From Aerococcus viridans (GTDB lineage: Bacteria > Bacillota > Bacilli > Lactobacillales > Aerococcaceae): a DNA stretch of 64,000 nt. How positions within the stretch are numbered: the first letter of the stretch is position 1; the number at the start of each line of letters is the position of its first letter. The stretch is from contig NZ_CP014164.1 in NCBI RefSeq assembly GCF_001543285.1, positions 1-64,000 on the forward strand, written 5' to 3'. The translations under genes were made by a program, and so were the position numbers. A model generated the notes under the pieces. It saw only the letters and a program-made list of their open reading frames with translations, was not told the origin of the DNA and ran no database searches. Positions 34,352 through 45,330 of this stretch are shown piece after piece.

Positions 34352-34501
34352 TAGGTTATCCTCCGAACTCTATAATCTCTCTATCTTATTTTAACAAACC
34401 CCAACCACATAAGTCCTATATTTCTATTTAAAAGTAGTTAAGAATGCCTTAAGACTTGATATCACAAGCTTTTTCGACCTATTTTAAAGATTTTTCCATT
34501 G

Positions 34502-34538
34502 AAAAAGGACAAGCGCAGTCATGCTGACCCACTTGCCC
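34502..34538 (-). terminator. Terminator of guaB
   Basis: GGGCAAG..TGACT / ..CTTGTCC stem and T5 on the minus strand. Confidence 0.8.
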
Positions 34539-34564
34539 TCGGAATATTTTCATCTTTAAATCGA

Positions 34565-36055
<1,491 letters not shown>

Positions 36056-36090
36056 TCATTCCCCTTTTCTGTATAAAATTGATTTTTACT

Positions 36091-36119
36091 ATCCTACCAC
36101 CATACACCAACAAGGTCAA
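36091..36119 (-). promoter_or_regulatory. guaB promoter
   Basis: TTGACC, 17 bases, TAGGAT on the minus strand. Confidence 0.75.
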
Positions 36120-36164
36120 CCTTATATTTCGTAAATAAATGGATTTTTTTTATATATTAAAGAT

Positions 36165-36177
36165 ATAGTTCGCTTTT
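36165..36177 (-). promoter_or_regulatory. PurR-box-like site 1 upstream of guaB
   Basis: AAAAGCGAACTAT matches the lactococcal PurBox AWWWCCGAACWWT at 12 of 13 positions. It lies about 87 bases upstream of the predicted start of transcription, in the same orientation as the gene. Confidence 0.6.
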
Positions 36178-36227
36178 TATTTGTTTGAAAAAGGAATATG
36201 TGGTTTTAAAAACTTGTATCAAATTTT

Positions 36228-36240
36228 AACGTTCGGAAAT
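36228..36240 (-). promoter_or_regulatory. PurR-box-like site 2 upstream of guaB
   Basis: ATTTCCGAACGTT matches the PurBox at 12 of 13 positions, same orientation, 50 bases from site 1. Confidence 0.55.
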
Positions 36241-36381
36241 CGGCTAGAGGCATCATCTCTTCTTTTACCTAGATATATTTACCTTATACCTATAGCAAAA
36301 ACCATTGTTAACAAGACCCCTATAAACCTATGACACAATGACATACTTTTTCAACATACAAATCCAATATTTATACGACAC

Positions 36382-36411
36382 AAAAAGCCGTGACATTAAG
36401 TCACGACCTTT
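36382..36411 (-). terminator. Terminator of DsbA-like gene pair
   Basis: GGTCGTGAC / GTCACGGC stem and T5 on the minus strand. Confidence 0.85.
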
Positions 36412-36454
36412 GATTGATTATTCGTATAAGTTTGCCAGGGAAAAATCAAAACAC

Positions 36455-36967
36455 TTAGATTCTTTCCATTATGGCTTGTTTGAAGGCTTCTGGGTCTACT
36501 GTTTCAACGAAGGCATGGTCTTCGATGAAAATCGTTGGCACCGCGTCAACACCGACTGCTTGTGCTTCTTCAAATACGCGGGCTGCCAGTTCGCTATTGT
36601 CTTGTTGCACACGTCCTTGTTGGGCTAAATAGGCTTCAACTTTATCAAGATCTAGACGCGCCCAGTCATTTTGCGAACGAAGGTATTGGTTTGCCACAGT
36701 ATAGGCTGCTTCTTGGTTGTCGTAGTCGATGTAATCATGGACCAGATTACCTTTCTGTAGACGCGGACTGGTTTTATCATAGTGCTTCAAAATCCGTTGC
36801 ACCTGCCCTGTTTGAATTAATGGATCTAGGAAGAAGGCGAATTGCTCCTGATAATTTAAGGCATCCGGACAAGCGAGGTTGTAGTATTCAACGACTTTAA
36901 CCTTAGCTGTATCTTTTCCAAGTTTAATCGCATCTTGATAGGTGATTTTATCTGTTTGAAAGGTCAT
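36455..36967 (-). CDS. DsbA-like thioredoxin-fold protein, single cysteine
   Basis: A 170-residue protein with the DsbA/thioredoxin_4 layout: a first strand-turn with the active-site position at C33 (NLACPDALN), a helical insert, and the cis-proline loop (DAVPTIFIED). Instead of CxxC there is CPDA, so only one cysteine remains and classic disulfide oxidation is unlikely; a glutathione/bacillithiol-type or chaperone-like role is possible. No signal peptide, so it is cytoplasmic. It lies 26 bases after a related two-domain gene, probably in one operon. Confidence 0.75.
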   Translation of the reverse strand: MTFQTDKITYQDAIKLGKDTAKVKVVEYYNLACPDALNYQEQFAFFLDPLIQTGQVQRILKHYDKTSPRLQKGNLVHDYIDYDNQEAAYTVANQYLRSQNDWARLDLDKVEAYLAQQGRVQQDNSELAARVFEEAQAVGVDAVPTIFIEDHAFVETVDPEAFKQAIMERI

Positions 36968-36993
36968 TTAAATGCCTCCTTATTATTTTTTCC

Positions 36994-38079
36994 TTACTGG
37001 GCAATTTGTTCGTCTAAGTAATCGATTAATTCAGCTGCTGCATTTGGCCCCACAAAAGCTTTGTCATTATTTACGACGATTGTTGGGGTTGCTGTACCGC
37101 CAAGCGCTTCAAATTCAGCTTTAACGACATCGTTTTGCAGGCGGTTGCCTTGGTATTGGTAAGATAGTGTTTCAATAGCATAGTCTACGATGCCACCAAA
37201 GTCTGTCGTTTTCCATTCACCATGACGGGCGAAGATTTCTTTGAATTGTTTGTAGGCTTTTTCTTGGTCCTTATAGTCTACAAAGCGGTTAATTACTTCC
37301 CCTTTAGCTAAGCCAGCCTTATCGATATCAACGTGTTTGATAACCCGTTGAATCTTTCCTTCATCCGCTAAGACTTCTAATTTTTCAGACACGGCGTCTT
37401 CAAAGTTTTTAGACCCTTGGCAACGGAAGTTGATGTATTCTGTCACCTTAATCGGCGCATCATCCTGGCCGTATTTAATAGCCCGTTTATCCGTAACCTT
37501 GTCTAAATCTAGTTTTTCGGCCCCGAAATCATAGTCTTCTGTTGCAGTAGCTGTTTGGTAAGCAGCGTTAAACCATTCGCGGATAGTCTCGTTGTCTTCG
37601 TGCTCATCAAAGGCTTGGCCAAATACATAGGCAGTTGGCACTGTTTTGGCGCCTACTTCAACCGCTTCAGCTTTAATGGCTTCTTGGGTATCATCGTTGT
37701 CTTGTTTGGTGTAACCTAATTGGTTTTCAGCATATGCTGCTACACCCGCTTCGTCTAATTCCGTCCATTCTTGACGAGTCGCAAACATCTCTGTTAGCTG
37801 CTTAAAGGCATTTTCCGGGTCATCGTAAGTCAGGTAACTATGCATTACATTCCCTTTACGCAAGTGACCAGTTGGGCGGTCTAAGGGCTTCACAATATAT
37901 TGTACTTTGCCCGCTTCAACGAATTCTTGAATAATCGCCGTATTTTGTTGTTCGAATTTCCGTGAAAAAGGACATTCTACGTTTAAGTAGGCATATAGTT
38001 TTACCGGTGCGTCTGCTTTCCCGTAACGAAATCCTAGGTCATCTGAAACTATTGAGAAATCAATATTTGTTGCATCCAT
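36994..38079 (-). CDS. Tandem DsbA-like thioredoxin-fold protein
   Basis: A 361-residue protein made of two DsbA-like domains, about 5-175 and 185-361. The first has C36 in NVECPFSRKFE with cis-proline TVPTAYVFG; the second has C220 in NFRCQGSKNFE with TPTIVVNN. Both lack the second cysteine of CxxC (CPFS and CQGS). The domains share the pattern K..HLRKGNVMHSYLTYDD / K..GLAKGEVINRFVDYKD with each other and with the downstream protein, so the three arose by duplication. It has no signal peptide. Function is not known. Confidence 0.75.
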   Translation of the reverse strand: MDATNIDFSIVSDDLGFRYGKADAPVKLYAYLNVECPFSRKFEQQNTAIIQEFVEAGKVQYIVKPLDRPTGHLRKGNVMHSYLTYDDPENAFKQLTEMFATRQEWTELDEAGVAAYAENQLGYTKQDNDDTQEAIKAEAVEVGAKTVPTAYVFGQAFDEHEDNETIREWFNAAYQTATATEDYDFGAEKLDLDKVTDKRAIKYGQDDAPIKVTEYINFRCQGSKNFEDAVSEKLEVLADEGKIQRVIKHVDIDKAGLAKGEVINRFVDYKDQEKAYKQFKEIFARHGEWKTTDFGGIVDYAIETLSYQYQGNRLQNDVVKAEFEALGGTATPTIVVNNDKAFVGPNAAAELIDYLDEQIAQ

Positions 38080-38163
38080 TTTATTACACGTCCTTTGTAC
38101 TTTTAATACCCTTATCTTAACGAAGTTTCCTCGTCATGCCAAAAATATCAACTCGAAGCCATC

Positions 38164-38194
38164 AAAAAAGCCTGCCAGAATAACTGACAGACGC
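38164..38194 (-). terminator. Terminator of DUF1129 gene
   Basis: GTCTGTCA / TGGCAGGC stem and T6 on the minus strand. Confidence 0.8.
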
Positions 38195-38200
38195 ATGTTT

Positions 38201-38947
38201 TTAGAATAAGGTATTTTGTACTTTGAATTCGCGTTTAAACCACCATCTGCCGGCTAAACCTAGGACTGCTAGGGCTAGGTAAGCGAATACTGGTAATTCT
38301 GGGTTAATACCCGCTGGCAGAAATTCAGTTAGGGAAATGAGTAAGATCCAAGCTAATAGAACAGCTACTGAAATCAAGATGTAGCGCATAGTGCCGCGTT
38401 CTTTCTTCGGTTTAGACATATCTGGTTGATTTGTTGTCAGAACTGCCATTGCTAGCCCCCCAACAATAAAGTTCAAGATCAAGGTGAATAAACCAGCTGG
38501 GCCTGATGAGGCATTTTCTGAACCGATTAATAAGGTCAATCCAGAAATACCCGCGAATACACCACCAATTAATAAGCCACCTTCAACCCAGTAGTGCCAG
38601 AACGGGCTGTCGCCTGCTTGAACTGCCCCATTATCGTCGTTAGGGTTTTGGTGTAGTTCTTGGGCGTAAGTTGTTGGTGTGCCGTATAATTGTTTGGCAG
38701 TAACCCCTTTGTCTTGCTCTTCAATAAGAGTATGCAACATTTGATTTTCTTTTAAGTCGATATCACCATCGTAACCCAAAGCATTGATTTCATTCATAAA
38801 TTTGATCATAAATTCTTGGTTACGTTTGGTTAAACCCGCGTATAGGCCTTCGCGTTCGTCTTTGATGCGTTGGCGGGTTGCTTTTTCAGCCGCTTCACGT
38901 TCAGCTTGAATTTCAGCTCTCGATTTTTTCTCATTTCCTAATGCCAT
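38201..38947 (-). CDS. DUF1129-family membrane protein
   Basis: A 248-residue protein with a charged N-terminal half (about 1-105, RAEIQAEREAAEKATRQR) and four or five hydrophobic segments from about 120 on. The family is found near ychF and parB in Lactobacillales; its role is unknown. An AAAGGAG site lies upstream. It follows ychF by 32 bases and is probably co-transcribed. Confidence 0.8.
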   Translation of the reverse strand: MALGNEKKSRAEIQAEREAAEKATRQRIKDEREGLYAGLTKRNQEFMIKFMNEINALGYDGDIDLKENQMLHTLIEEQDKGVTAKQLYGTPTTYAQELHQNPNDDNGAVQAGDSPFWHYWVEGGLLIGGVFAGISGLTLLIGSENASSGPAGLFTLILNFIVGGLAMAVLTTNQPDMSKPKKERGTMRYILISVAVLLAWILLISLTEFLPAGINPELPVFAYLALAVLGLAGRWWFKREFKVQNTLF

Positions 38948-38979
38948 TGTTGGTCAAATCTCCTTTTGCCTGAATGATC

Positions 38980-40074
38980 TTAAACGTTAAATCTAAATAG
39001 TAAGATATCGCCATCTTTCACAACGTAGTCCTTACCTTCAGAACGGTAGCGACCTGCTTCTTTGGCTGCTTTTTCACTACCATAAGTCAGTAAATCTTCA
39101 TAAGATAAGGTTTCTGCACGGATAAAGCCTTTTTCAAAGTCTGAGTGAATGACGCCCGCTGCTTGTGGGGCTTTCATGCCCTTTTTGAAGGTCCAAGCGC
39201 GTACTTCTTGTTCACCGGCAGTAAAGTAAGTTTCAAGACCTAATAAAGTGTAAGCGCGTTGGATTAAACGGTCTAATCCAGATACTTCCATCCCCAAGTC
39301 TTCCATGAACATTTCACGGTCTTCATCATCCAATGACGCCAATTCTTCTTCGATTTGCGCTGAAACAATTACCACTTCAGCATCCTCTTCACTTGCAATA
39401 CCGCGTACGATTTCAACATAGTCGTTACCAGTTGCTGCATCATCCTCGTTTACGTTCGCTACGTATAAGATTGGTTTTGTTGTCAAAAGGAACATGCGGT
39501 CAATAAATGGCTGTTCTTCTTCAGTAAAAGTCACTGTTCGAGCTGATTTACCAGCTTCAAGCACTTCTTTTACCTTAGCTAGAGCGTTTGCTTCAACGAT
39601 TGCATCATGGTCTTTTGATTTAGCCATTTTTACTGCTTTTTCGTAGCGTTTATTGACTGTTTCTAAGTCAGATAAGATTAACTCTAGGTTAATTGTTTCA
39701 ATATCGTCAGCGGGATCTACTTTTCCAGAAACATGGGTGATATTCCCATCTTCAAAGCAACGAACCACGTGGATAATCGCATCTACTTCGCGAATATTGG
39801 CTAAGAATTTGTTTCCTAAACCTTCACCCTTACTTGCCCCTTTAACAATTCCGGCAATATCCGTAAATTCAAAAGTTGTTGGGACAGTTTTCTTTGGTAC
39901 GTAGAATTCAGTAAGTGTTTGTAGACGGCTATCTGGTACCTCTACAACCCCCACATTCGGGTCGATTGTTGCAAAGGGATAGTTTGCGGCTTCTACTTGA
40001 GATTTTGTGATTGCATTAAATAAGGTAGATTTTCCAACGTTTGGTAATCCTACGATTCCGGCAGTTAAGGCCAT
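38980..40074 (-). CDS. ychF: Redox-regulated ATPase YchF
   Basis: A 364-residue OBG-family P-loop protein that, in the known members, binds ATP rather than GTP and touches the ribosome. G1 is GLPNVGKST at about 8-16; the altered G4 is NVNED instead of NKxD, which explains ATP preference. A coiled-coil arm and C-terminal TGS domain (EVRAWTFKKGMKAPQAAGVIH) follow. The ribosome site is weak (GAAG). Confidence 0.95.
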   Translation of the reverse strand: MALTAGIVGLPNVGKSTLFNAITKSQVEAANYPFATIDPNVGVVEVPDSRLQTLTEFYVPKKTVPTTFEFTDIAGIVKGASKGEGLGNKFLANIREVDAIIHVVRCFEDGNITHVSGKVDPADDIETINLELILSDLETVNKRYEKAVKMAKSKDHDAIVEANALAKVKEVLEAGKSARTVTFTEEEQPFIDRMFLLTTKPILYVANVNEDDAATGNDYVEIVRGIASEEDAEVVIVSAQIEEELASLDDEDREMFMEDLGMEVSGLDRLIQRAYTLLGLETYFTAGEQEVRAWTFKKGMKAPQAAGVIHSDFEKGFIRAETLSYEDLLTYGSEKAAKEAGRYRSEGKDYVVKDGDILLFRFNV

Positions 40075-40193
40075 TTCTTCACGCTACTTTCTTTATTAAG
40101 GGTATTTTTTCTTTATTTCTATCATTATAAGTCATTCTGATAATTGAAAACTCGAACACATCAGACCAATATAGGCAAAACGGGTGTTAATCC

Positions 40194-40403
40194 CTAGTTA
40201 TTGTCTGCTGGTTGAATGATTTTTTTCATTTTCTTTTCAAATTCACGTCGTGGCATCATGACAGATTGGCCACAACCTTGGCATTTAATGCGGATATCCG
40301 CACCTAAACGAATGATTTTCCAGGCATTTTCACCACACGGGTGTTGTTTTTTCATTTGCACGATATCGTGCATGCCATATTCTTTGTCTCCCAAGACATA
40401 CAC
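40194..40403 (-). CDS. DUF951-family small protein
   Basis: A 69-residue protein with a conserved core (MKKQHPCGENAWKIIRLGADIR) and a CxxC (KCQGCGQSV) followed by PRREFEKKMKK. The function is unknown; it is often next to parB/ychF in Firmicutes. It begins with GTG two bases after the parB stop, keeping the family's MYxLGD start, but has about six extra residues (KEYGMH) before DIVQMKK. An internal ATG at codon 11 is a possible second start. Confidence 0.85.
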   Translation of the reverse strand: MYVLGDKEYGMHDIVQMKKQHPCGENAWKIIRLGADIRIKCQGCGQSVMMPRREFEKKMKKIIQPADNN

Positions 40404-40405
40404 CT

Positions 40406-41389
40406 CTAATCTTCAAATTTAATATTCAAAATATCTAGAATACGGGTTAAATCTTCTTCAGAAAGGTATTCGATTTCGATTTTGCCACGTTTTCCGCGAT
40501 TATTGATTTGGACATTCGTCCCAAATTTATCCATTAACCGGTCTTCGCTTTCACGGATATAAGGTGGCACGACTTCTTTCTTGTCGCCGTCTTTTTTAAT
40601 ATCCTTGTCCGCTGGCTGGTTTAAGGCTTGCACCATTTTCTCCAATTGGCGAACGGTAATGCCTTCTGCAACAACCTTCTTAGCTAAACTTGATTGGTCT
40701 TTTTTTGATTTTAACCCTAAAATAGTCCGGGCTTGACCTGCTGATAAGGCACCTGATTGCACTAGGGCTTTGATATCGTCACTCAAACCTAGTAAACGTA
40801 AATGGTTGGTAATATAAGTTCTGGATTTCCCAAGGCGTTTAGCAGCTTCATCTTGCGTAATGGCTAAAACATCAATCAATTGTTGGTAAGCCATAGCTTC
40901 TTCTAGAGCTGTTAGGTCTTCACGTTGTAAGTTCTCGATGATAGACGCTTCGATCATCTGTTCATCAGAAAATTCACGTACAATGGCTGGAACGGTCGTT
41001 AAACCGGCGATTTTAGACGCACGAAAACGACGTTCACCAGCAATAATTTCATACCCTTTCACCGCAGATTTACGTAGGGTAATCGGCTGAAAAATGCCTT
41101 GCTCTTGAATAGATTTGGCCAAGTCGTTCAAGGCCTCTTCATCAAATTGATGTCGGGGTTGGTAAGGGTTTGGACGGATATCTTCAACACTGATCTCCTG
41201 CACCATTTTGTCAGTCGCAGGGGCTTCAATAGTCGCTTCACTTGCAGTTTGCTTACTTGTTTCAGCTGTATCTTTTACGTCAACTTGCTCTTGGTCTGTC
41301 TCATCCTGGGTAAAAAGTGTTTCGCCACCAAAAAAGGCATCAATCCCACGGCCAAGTCCCTTATTCTGCTTATTTGTTTGTTTCGCCAT
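40406..41389 (-). CDS. parB: Chromosome partitioning protein ParB/Spo0J
   Basis: A 327-residue centromere-binding CTPase. N-terminal GLGRGIDAFFG, then the CTP-binding ParB motifs (IRPNPYQPRHQFDEEAL and EIIAGERRFRASKIAGL), the parS-reading helix-turn-helix (EAAKRLGKSRTYITNHLRLL) and a C-terminal dimer region. An acidic linker of about 40 residues follows the N-terminal motif. It overlaps the end of parA by 20 bases. No full parS palindrome was found in the window. Confidence 0.95.
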   Translation of the reverse strand: MAKQTNKQNKGLGRGIDAFFGGETLFTQDETDQEQVDVKDTAETSKQTASEATIEAPATDKMVQEISVEDIRPNPYQPRHQFDEEALNDLAKSIQEQGIFQPITLRKSAVKGYEIIAGERRFRASKIAGLTTVPAIVREFSDEQMIEASIIENLQREDLTALEEAMAYQQLIDVLAITQDEAAKRLGKSRTYITNHLRLLGLSDDIKALVQSGALSAGQARTILGLKSKKDQSSLAKKVVAEGITVRQLEKMVQALNQPADKDIKKDGDKKEVVPPYIRESEDRLMDKFGTNVQINNRGKRGKIEIEYLSEEDLTRILDILNIKFED

Positions 41390-42146
41390 TATTTTCTAGC
41401 ACTTCCTTTGCCAATTCCAGATACACTTCAGCGCCACGTGAACGAATATCATAATCAATGATGGATTGTCCATATGATGGTGCTTCAGACAAGCGCACAT
41501 TTCGCGGAATCAAGGTCGTATACACTGCTTGACCAAAGTACTTCCGGACTTCTTCTACAACTTCGTTCGATAAGTTTGTTCTTGCATCATACATTGTCAT
41601 TAAAACACCTTCAATTTTTAAGCTTGCATTGAAGTGTTTTTGAACTAATTGGATTGTGTTCAATAATTGACTTAATCCTTCTAAGGCGTAGTATTCACTT
41701 TGTACTGGAATCAATACAGAATCAGCACTGGTGAAGGCATTGATTGTCAAGTGACCTAGTGAAGGCGGACAGTCAATGAAGATATAGTCATAGTCATTTC
41801 TAATTGGTTGGATGGCTTCTTTCATCTTCTGTTCACGGTGGGAGATGCTGGTTAACTCAACCTCAGCCCCTGCCAATGAAATTGTTGCCGGTACAACAGA
41901 AAGGTTCTCGCGTGATGAAGATACTACCGCATCTTTTACGGCAACTTCGTTAATCAACACGTCATAGATGCTGTTTTCAACAGAACCTTTAGCAATCCCT
42001 AGACCACTCGTCGCATTCCCTTGCGCATCACTATCGATTAATAAAATTTTCTTTCCTTGATAGGCAAGTGCGGATGCTAAGTTGACAGTTGTTGTTGTCT
42101 TCCCGACACCACCTTTTTGATTGGCGACTGCGATTACTTTACCCAT
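41370..42146 (-). CDS. parA: Chromosome partitioning ATPase ParA/Soj
   Basis: A 258-residue ParA-type ATPase. The deviant Walker A is KGGVGKTTTTVN at about 11-22, followed by the DSDAQGNAT switch and Walker B IFIDCPPSL. With ParB it controls origin segregation and, in Bacillus, DnaA activity. GGGGGTTAG precedes the start. The gene starts 38 bases after a strong terminator, so it has its own promoter in between or is read through. Confidence 0.95.
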   Translation of the reverse strand: MGKVIAVANQKGGVGKTTTTVNLASALAYQGKKILLIDSDAQGNATSGLGIAKGSVENSIYDVLINEVAVKDAVVSSSRENLSVVPATISLAGAEVELTSISHREQKMKEAIQPIRNDYDYIFIDCPPSLGHLTINAFTSADSVLIPVQSEYYALEGLSQLLNTIQLVQKHFNASLKIEGVLMTMYDARTNLSNEVVEEVRKYFGQAVYTTLIPRNVRLSEAPSYGQSIIDYDIRSRGAEVYLELAKEVLENNGETNK

Positions 42147-42181
42147 TTTCTAACCCCCTGCGTTGTATACATCATTTTCAA

Positions 42182-42213
42182 TAAAAAAGGAACGGAATGC
42201 GTTTCCGTTCCTT
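42182..42213 (-). terminator. Terminator of rsmG
   Basis: AAGGAACGGAA / TTCCGTTCCTT perfect stem and T6 on the minus strand, between rsmG and parA. Confidence 0.9.
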
Positions 42214-42365
42214 TCGCATTCATTCAAAATAGTTTGGCCTATTTTTCGCAATATTATGCTTGTCATGTCGTTTATTCTTTACCATTGTACCAAAAAAGCC
42301 TCTATATTGTTTAAAGAATTCTATTATCAAATAAAATACTTTTGCTGCGTATAGCTTTCTCTTAA

Positions 42366-43082
42366 CTATAATGGACTTTTCGCTGGTTTTCCTGGCTTAC
42401 GCGGATATTTATTTGGTGTTTCTTTTGGTTTTTCAATTCGTAGAATATGACGTTCGCCTGCTTCAGCTGGTAAGTCAAATTGAATATCTTCCACAAACTT
42501 ACCACCTAAAATAGCAATGGCATGTTTGGCTTCTTCAATTTCATCGTCTGATTTTTGAGCTTTCATAGCTAGAAATTGGCCGTCCTTTTTCACTAAAGGT
42601 AGACAAAATTCCGCTAATAAGTTCAAGCGGGCTACTGCTCTAGCTGTTGCAAAGTCGAATTGGTCGCGGAATTGTGGGTTTTGACCAAAGATTTCAGCGC
42701 GATCGTGGTAGGCATGCACACCTTCTAAACCAAGTTCATTCACCACTTCATTGATAAAGTTGATGCGTTTATTCAATGAATCAACGATGGTGATGTCTAA
42801 GTTTGGCAAGGCAATTTTCAATGGGATACTTGGGAAACCAGCTCCTGAACCCACATCTACCAAGCGATATTCCTGATCAGCCATCTCTACATGCATGGCT
42901 ACAGTCAGCGAATCATAGAAATGCTTCAAATACACTTCTTCTAATGCCGTAATCGCTGTTAAATTGATTTTCTCATTCCATTCAACTAATAACTCGAAAT
43001 AGCGGTTAAATTGTGCCATTTGTTGGTCATTTAGTTGGATCCCCGCTTCAGCGAGGCTACTTTTAAATTGTTCTGGATTCAT
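42366..43082 (-). CDS. rsmG: 16S rRNA (guanine-527-N7)-methyltransferase
   Basis: A 238-residue Rossmann methyltransferase (GidB). The SAM loop is [37 protein letters not shown] and [18 protein letters not shown] are family hallmarks. It ends with a basic, proline-rich tail ([16 protein letters not shown]). It lies 325 bases after mnmG, from its own promoter. Confidence 0.95.
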   Translation of the reverse strand: MNPEQFKSSLAEAGIQLNDQQMAQFNRYFELLVEWNEKINLTAITALEEVYLKHFYDSLTVAMHVEMADQEYRLVDVGSGAGFPSIPLKIALPNLDITIVDSLNKRINFINEVVNELGLEGVHAYHDRAEIFGQNPQFRDQFDFATARAVARLNLLAEFCLPLVKKDGQFLAMKAQKSDDEIEEAKHAIAILGGKFVEDIQFDLPAEAGERHILRIEKPKETPNKYPRKPGKPAKSPL

Positions 43083-43407
43083 AATCGTCTACTTTCTATA
43101 TTGAATTCTGAGGGTATTGAAGACTTGGTCTAATGGTTTCCCATTCTTTCATTTCAGTTACATGGAAAATAACACGTTCTAGTATATGAATACGCCTTTT
43201 CCGTTCAATTTCCAATGTTTTCTCAATCAAATTATAGCATAGCCCGCTTTTTAAAAGAAGATAAGGTCCTTGAAGAACACAAATTAGAAAAGTCCCTAAA
43301 TGGTTCCCATCACAGACCATTTGGCTGTAAACATAATGCACTATAGATGATAAATCACAAAAAGCTATCCCTATTTTCTGGGATAGCTTTTTTAATGTAC
43401 TTACTGG
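43083..43407 (-). other. Intergenic between mnmG and rsmG
   Basis: It holds the mnmG terminator (43360-43394) and a minus-strand extended -10 TGCTATAAT (43231-43239) that would start rsmG about 140 bases upstream of its ATG. An 81-codon open frame here starts with GTG, has no ribosome site and spans the promoter, so I do not call it a gene. Confidence 0.65.
43360..43394 (-). terminator. Terminator of mnmE-mnmG
   Basis: AAAGCTATCCC / GGGATAGCTTT perfect stem with T-rich tail. Confidence 0.9.
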
Positions 43408-45309
43408 TTAAACACGTGCTACATGCCCGCCTTGTAAGTAAACCATAATAATGGAGACATCTGCTGGATTTACCCCTGATACACGACTGGCTTGTGCTAA
43501 AGTACGTGGGCCGATTTCTTTCAATCGTTGACGTGCTTCGGTGGCTAAGCTGTCGATGGCATCCCAATCGATGTCGGCTGGAATTTCTTTTTGCTCTAAA
43601 CGATGTAATTTTTCTACTTTACGTTGTTCTTTAACAATATAACCAGCATATTTGATTTGGATTTCAACTTGTTCTAATACTTGACGTGATAAATCCTTGT
43701 CGCTTGGGGCGAATTTAAGGATATCATCAATTTTAAGCTCTGGACGACGTAGTAAGTCGCTCGCCATGATTCCATCTTTTAAGGCTGCAGAATTTTTCTC
43801 TGCAAGGTAGTCTTGTAATTCTTGAGTTGGTTTCAAGCGAACATTGGCTAAACGGTCTAACTCTTCAGCAACCTCTGCTTGGTTTGATTTGTATAAGTTG
43901 TATTGTTCTTCAGAGACTAAACCAAATTCATAACCTTTTTCAGTTAAACGAGTATCAGCGTTGTCATGACGTAATAATAAACGGTATTCAGCGCGTGATG
44001 TTAATAATCGATACGGTTCAGTTGTCCCTTTTGTGACTAAATCATCGATCATTACCCCAATATAGCCTTGGTCACGGCCGATAACAAAAGGTTCTTCGCC
44101 GCGGATTTTAAGGACGGCGTTAATCCCTGCGTATAAACCTTGACCAGCAGCTTCTTCATAACCAGAAGTACCGTTTGTTTGACCAGCTGTAAATAAGTTG
44201 GCCACTTGTTTAGTCTCTAAGTTCACTTTCAATTGGTTTGGTTTCACCACATCGTACTCAATGGCGTAGCCGTTACGCATGATACGTGCGTTTTCCAAGC
44301 CTTTAACTGAATGAATCATATCATTTTGCACGTCTTCTGGTAGTGAAGTTGAAAGTCCTTGGACATAGATTTCTTCGTTGTCTAACCCTTCAGGTTCAAG
44401 GAAGATTTGGTGTTTTGGTTTATCTGCAAAACGCACAATCTTATCTTCAATTGACGGGCAGTAACGGGCACCTACACCCTCAACGATCCCTGTAAACATC
44501 GGTGCACGATGTAAGTTTTCACGAATCGTTTCATGAGTTGCTTCATTGGTATAAGTCAAGAAACATGGGACTTGGTCTACTAATGGTAAGTAATCCGCGT
44601 CTTTGGACATGAATGAAAAATGATTCGGCGCATCATCACCCGGTTGGATTTCCGTTGCATCATAGTTGATCGTACGTTTGTCCACGCGTGGCGGTGTACC
44701 AGTTTTAAAGCGGGCAATATCAAAGCCGTATTTTTCCGCCATATTCCTAGTCAATTTCTCAGCTGGTTGCGAGTTGTTGGGACCTGAAGAATATTTTAAT
44801 TCCCCAATAATAATTTCACCACGGGCTGCCGTACCAGTTGTCAAAATAACAGCATCTGCACGGTAAATAGCACCTGTGTTGGTGATAATCCCTTTAACCG
44901 TATCATCTTCAATAATCAAGTCGTCTACTAAACCTTGACGTAGGGTTAAGTGGTCTTGGTTTTCGATAGTTTTACGCATTTCTTTGGCGTATTCATCTTT
45001 ATCTGCTTGCGCACGTAAGGCACGGACAGCCGGTCCCTTACCTGTATTCAGCATACGCATTTGGATATAGGTTTTATCAATATTGCGGCCCATTTCACCA
45101 CCAAGGGCGTCGATTTCTCTGACAACTACTCCTTTAGCTGGTCCCCCAATTGACGGGTTACATGGCATAAAGGCAACCATATCAATGTTAATCGTAATCA
45201 ACATGGTTTCAGCGCCCATACGCGCTGCGGCTAAGGCTGCTTCACTCCCTGCATGCCCAGCACCAACTACAATGACATCATATTTGCCTGCTTCATAAGT
45301 TTGCATCAT
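43408..45309 (-). CDS. mnmG: tRNA U34 carboxymethylaminomethyl modification protein MnmG
   Basis: A 633-residue FAD protein (GidA) that works with MnmE on the wobble uridine of some tRNAs. FAD motif [19 protein letters not shown], the [11 protein letters not shown] signature, and [17 protein letters not shown] are present. The C-terminal helical domain ends [20 protein letters not shown]. It starts with two ATGs behind AAAGGAT. It follows mnmE by 21 bases. Confidence 0.97.
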   Translation of the reverse strand: MMQTYEAGKYDVIVVGAGHAGSEAALAAARMGAETMLITINIDMVAFMPCNPSIGGPAKGVVVREIDALGGEMGRNIDKTYIQMRMLNTGKGPAVRALRAQADKDEYAKEMRKTIENQDHLTLRQGLVDDLIIEDDTVKGIITNTGAIYRADAVILTTGTAARGEIIIGELKYSSGPNNSQPAEKLTRNMAEKYGFDIARFKTGTPPRVDKRTINYDATEIQPGDDAPNHFSFMSKDADYLPLVDQVPCFLTYTNEATHETIRENLHRAPMFTGIVEGVGARYCPSIEDKIVRFADKPKHQIFLEPEGLDNEEIYVQGLSTSLPEDVQNDMIHSVKGLENARIMRNGYAIEYDVVKPNQLKVNLETKQVANLFTAGQTNGTSGYEEAAGQGLYAGINAVLKIRGEEPFVIGRDQGYIGVMIDDLVTKGTTEPYRLLTSRAEYRLLLRHDNADTRLTEKGYEFGLVSEEQYNLYKSNQAEVAEELDRLANVRLKPTQELQDYLAEKNSAALKDGIMASDLLRRPELKIDDILKFAPSDKDLSRQVLEQVEIQIKYAGYIVKEQRKVEKLHRLEQKEIPADIDWDAIDSLATEARQRLKEIGPRTLAQASRVSGVNPADVSIIMVYLQGGHVARV

Positions 45310-45330
45310 CTCATCCTTTCTACTCTTCTT

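Noticed and set aside
41430..41450. CACGTG core in parA as a parS site
   Set aside because: Only the central six bases fit; the flanking TGTTTC/GAAACA arms are missing.
43096..43341. 81-codon minus-strand ORF between mnmG and rsmG
   Set aside because: GTG start without ribosome site, overlaps a terminator tail and the likely rsmG promoter, no recognisable motif.
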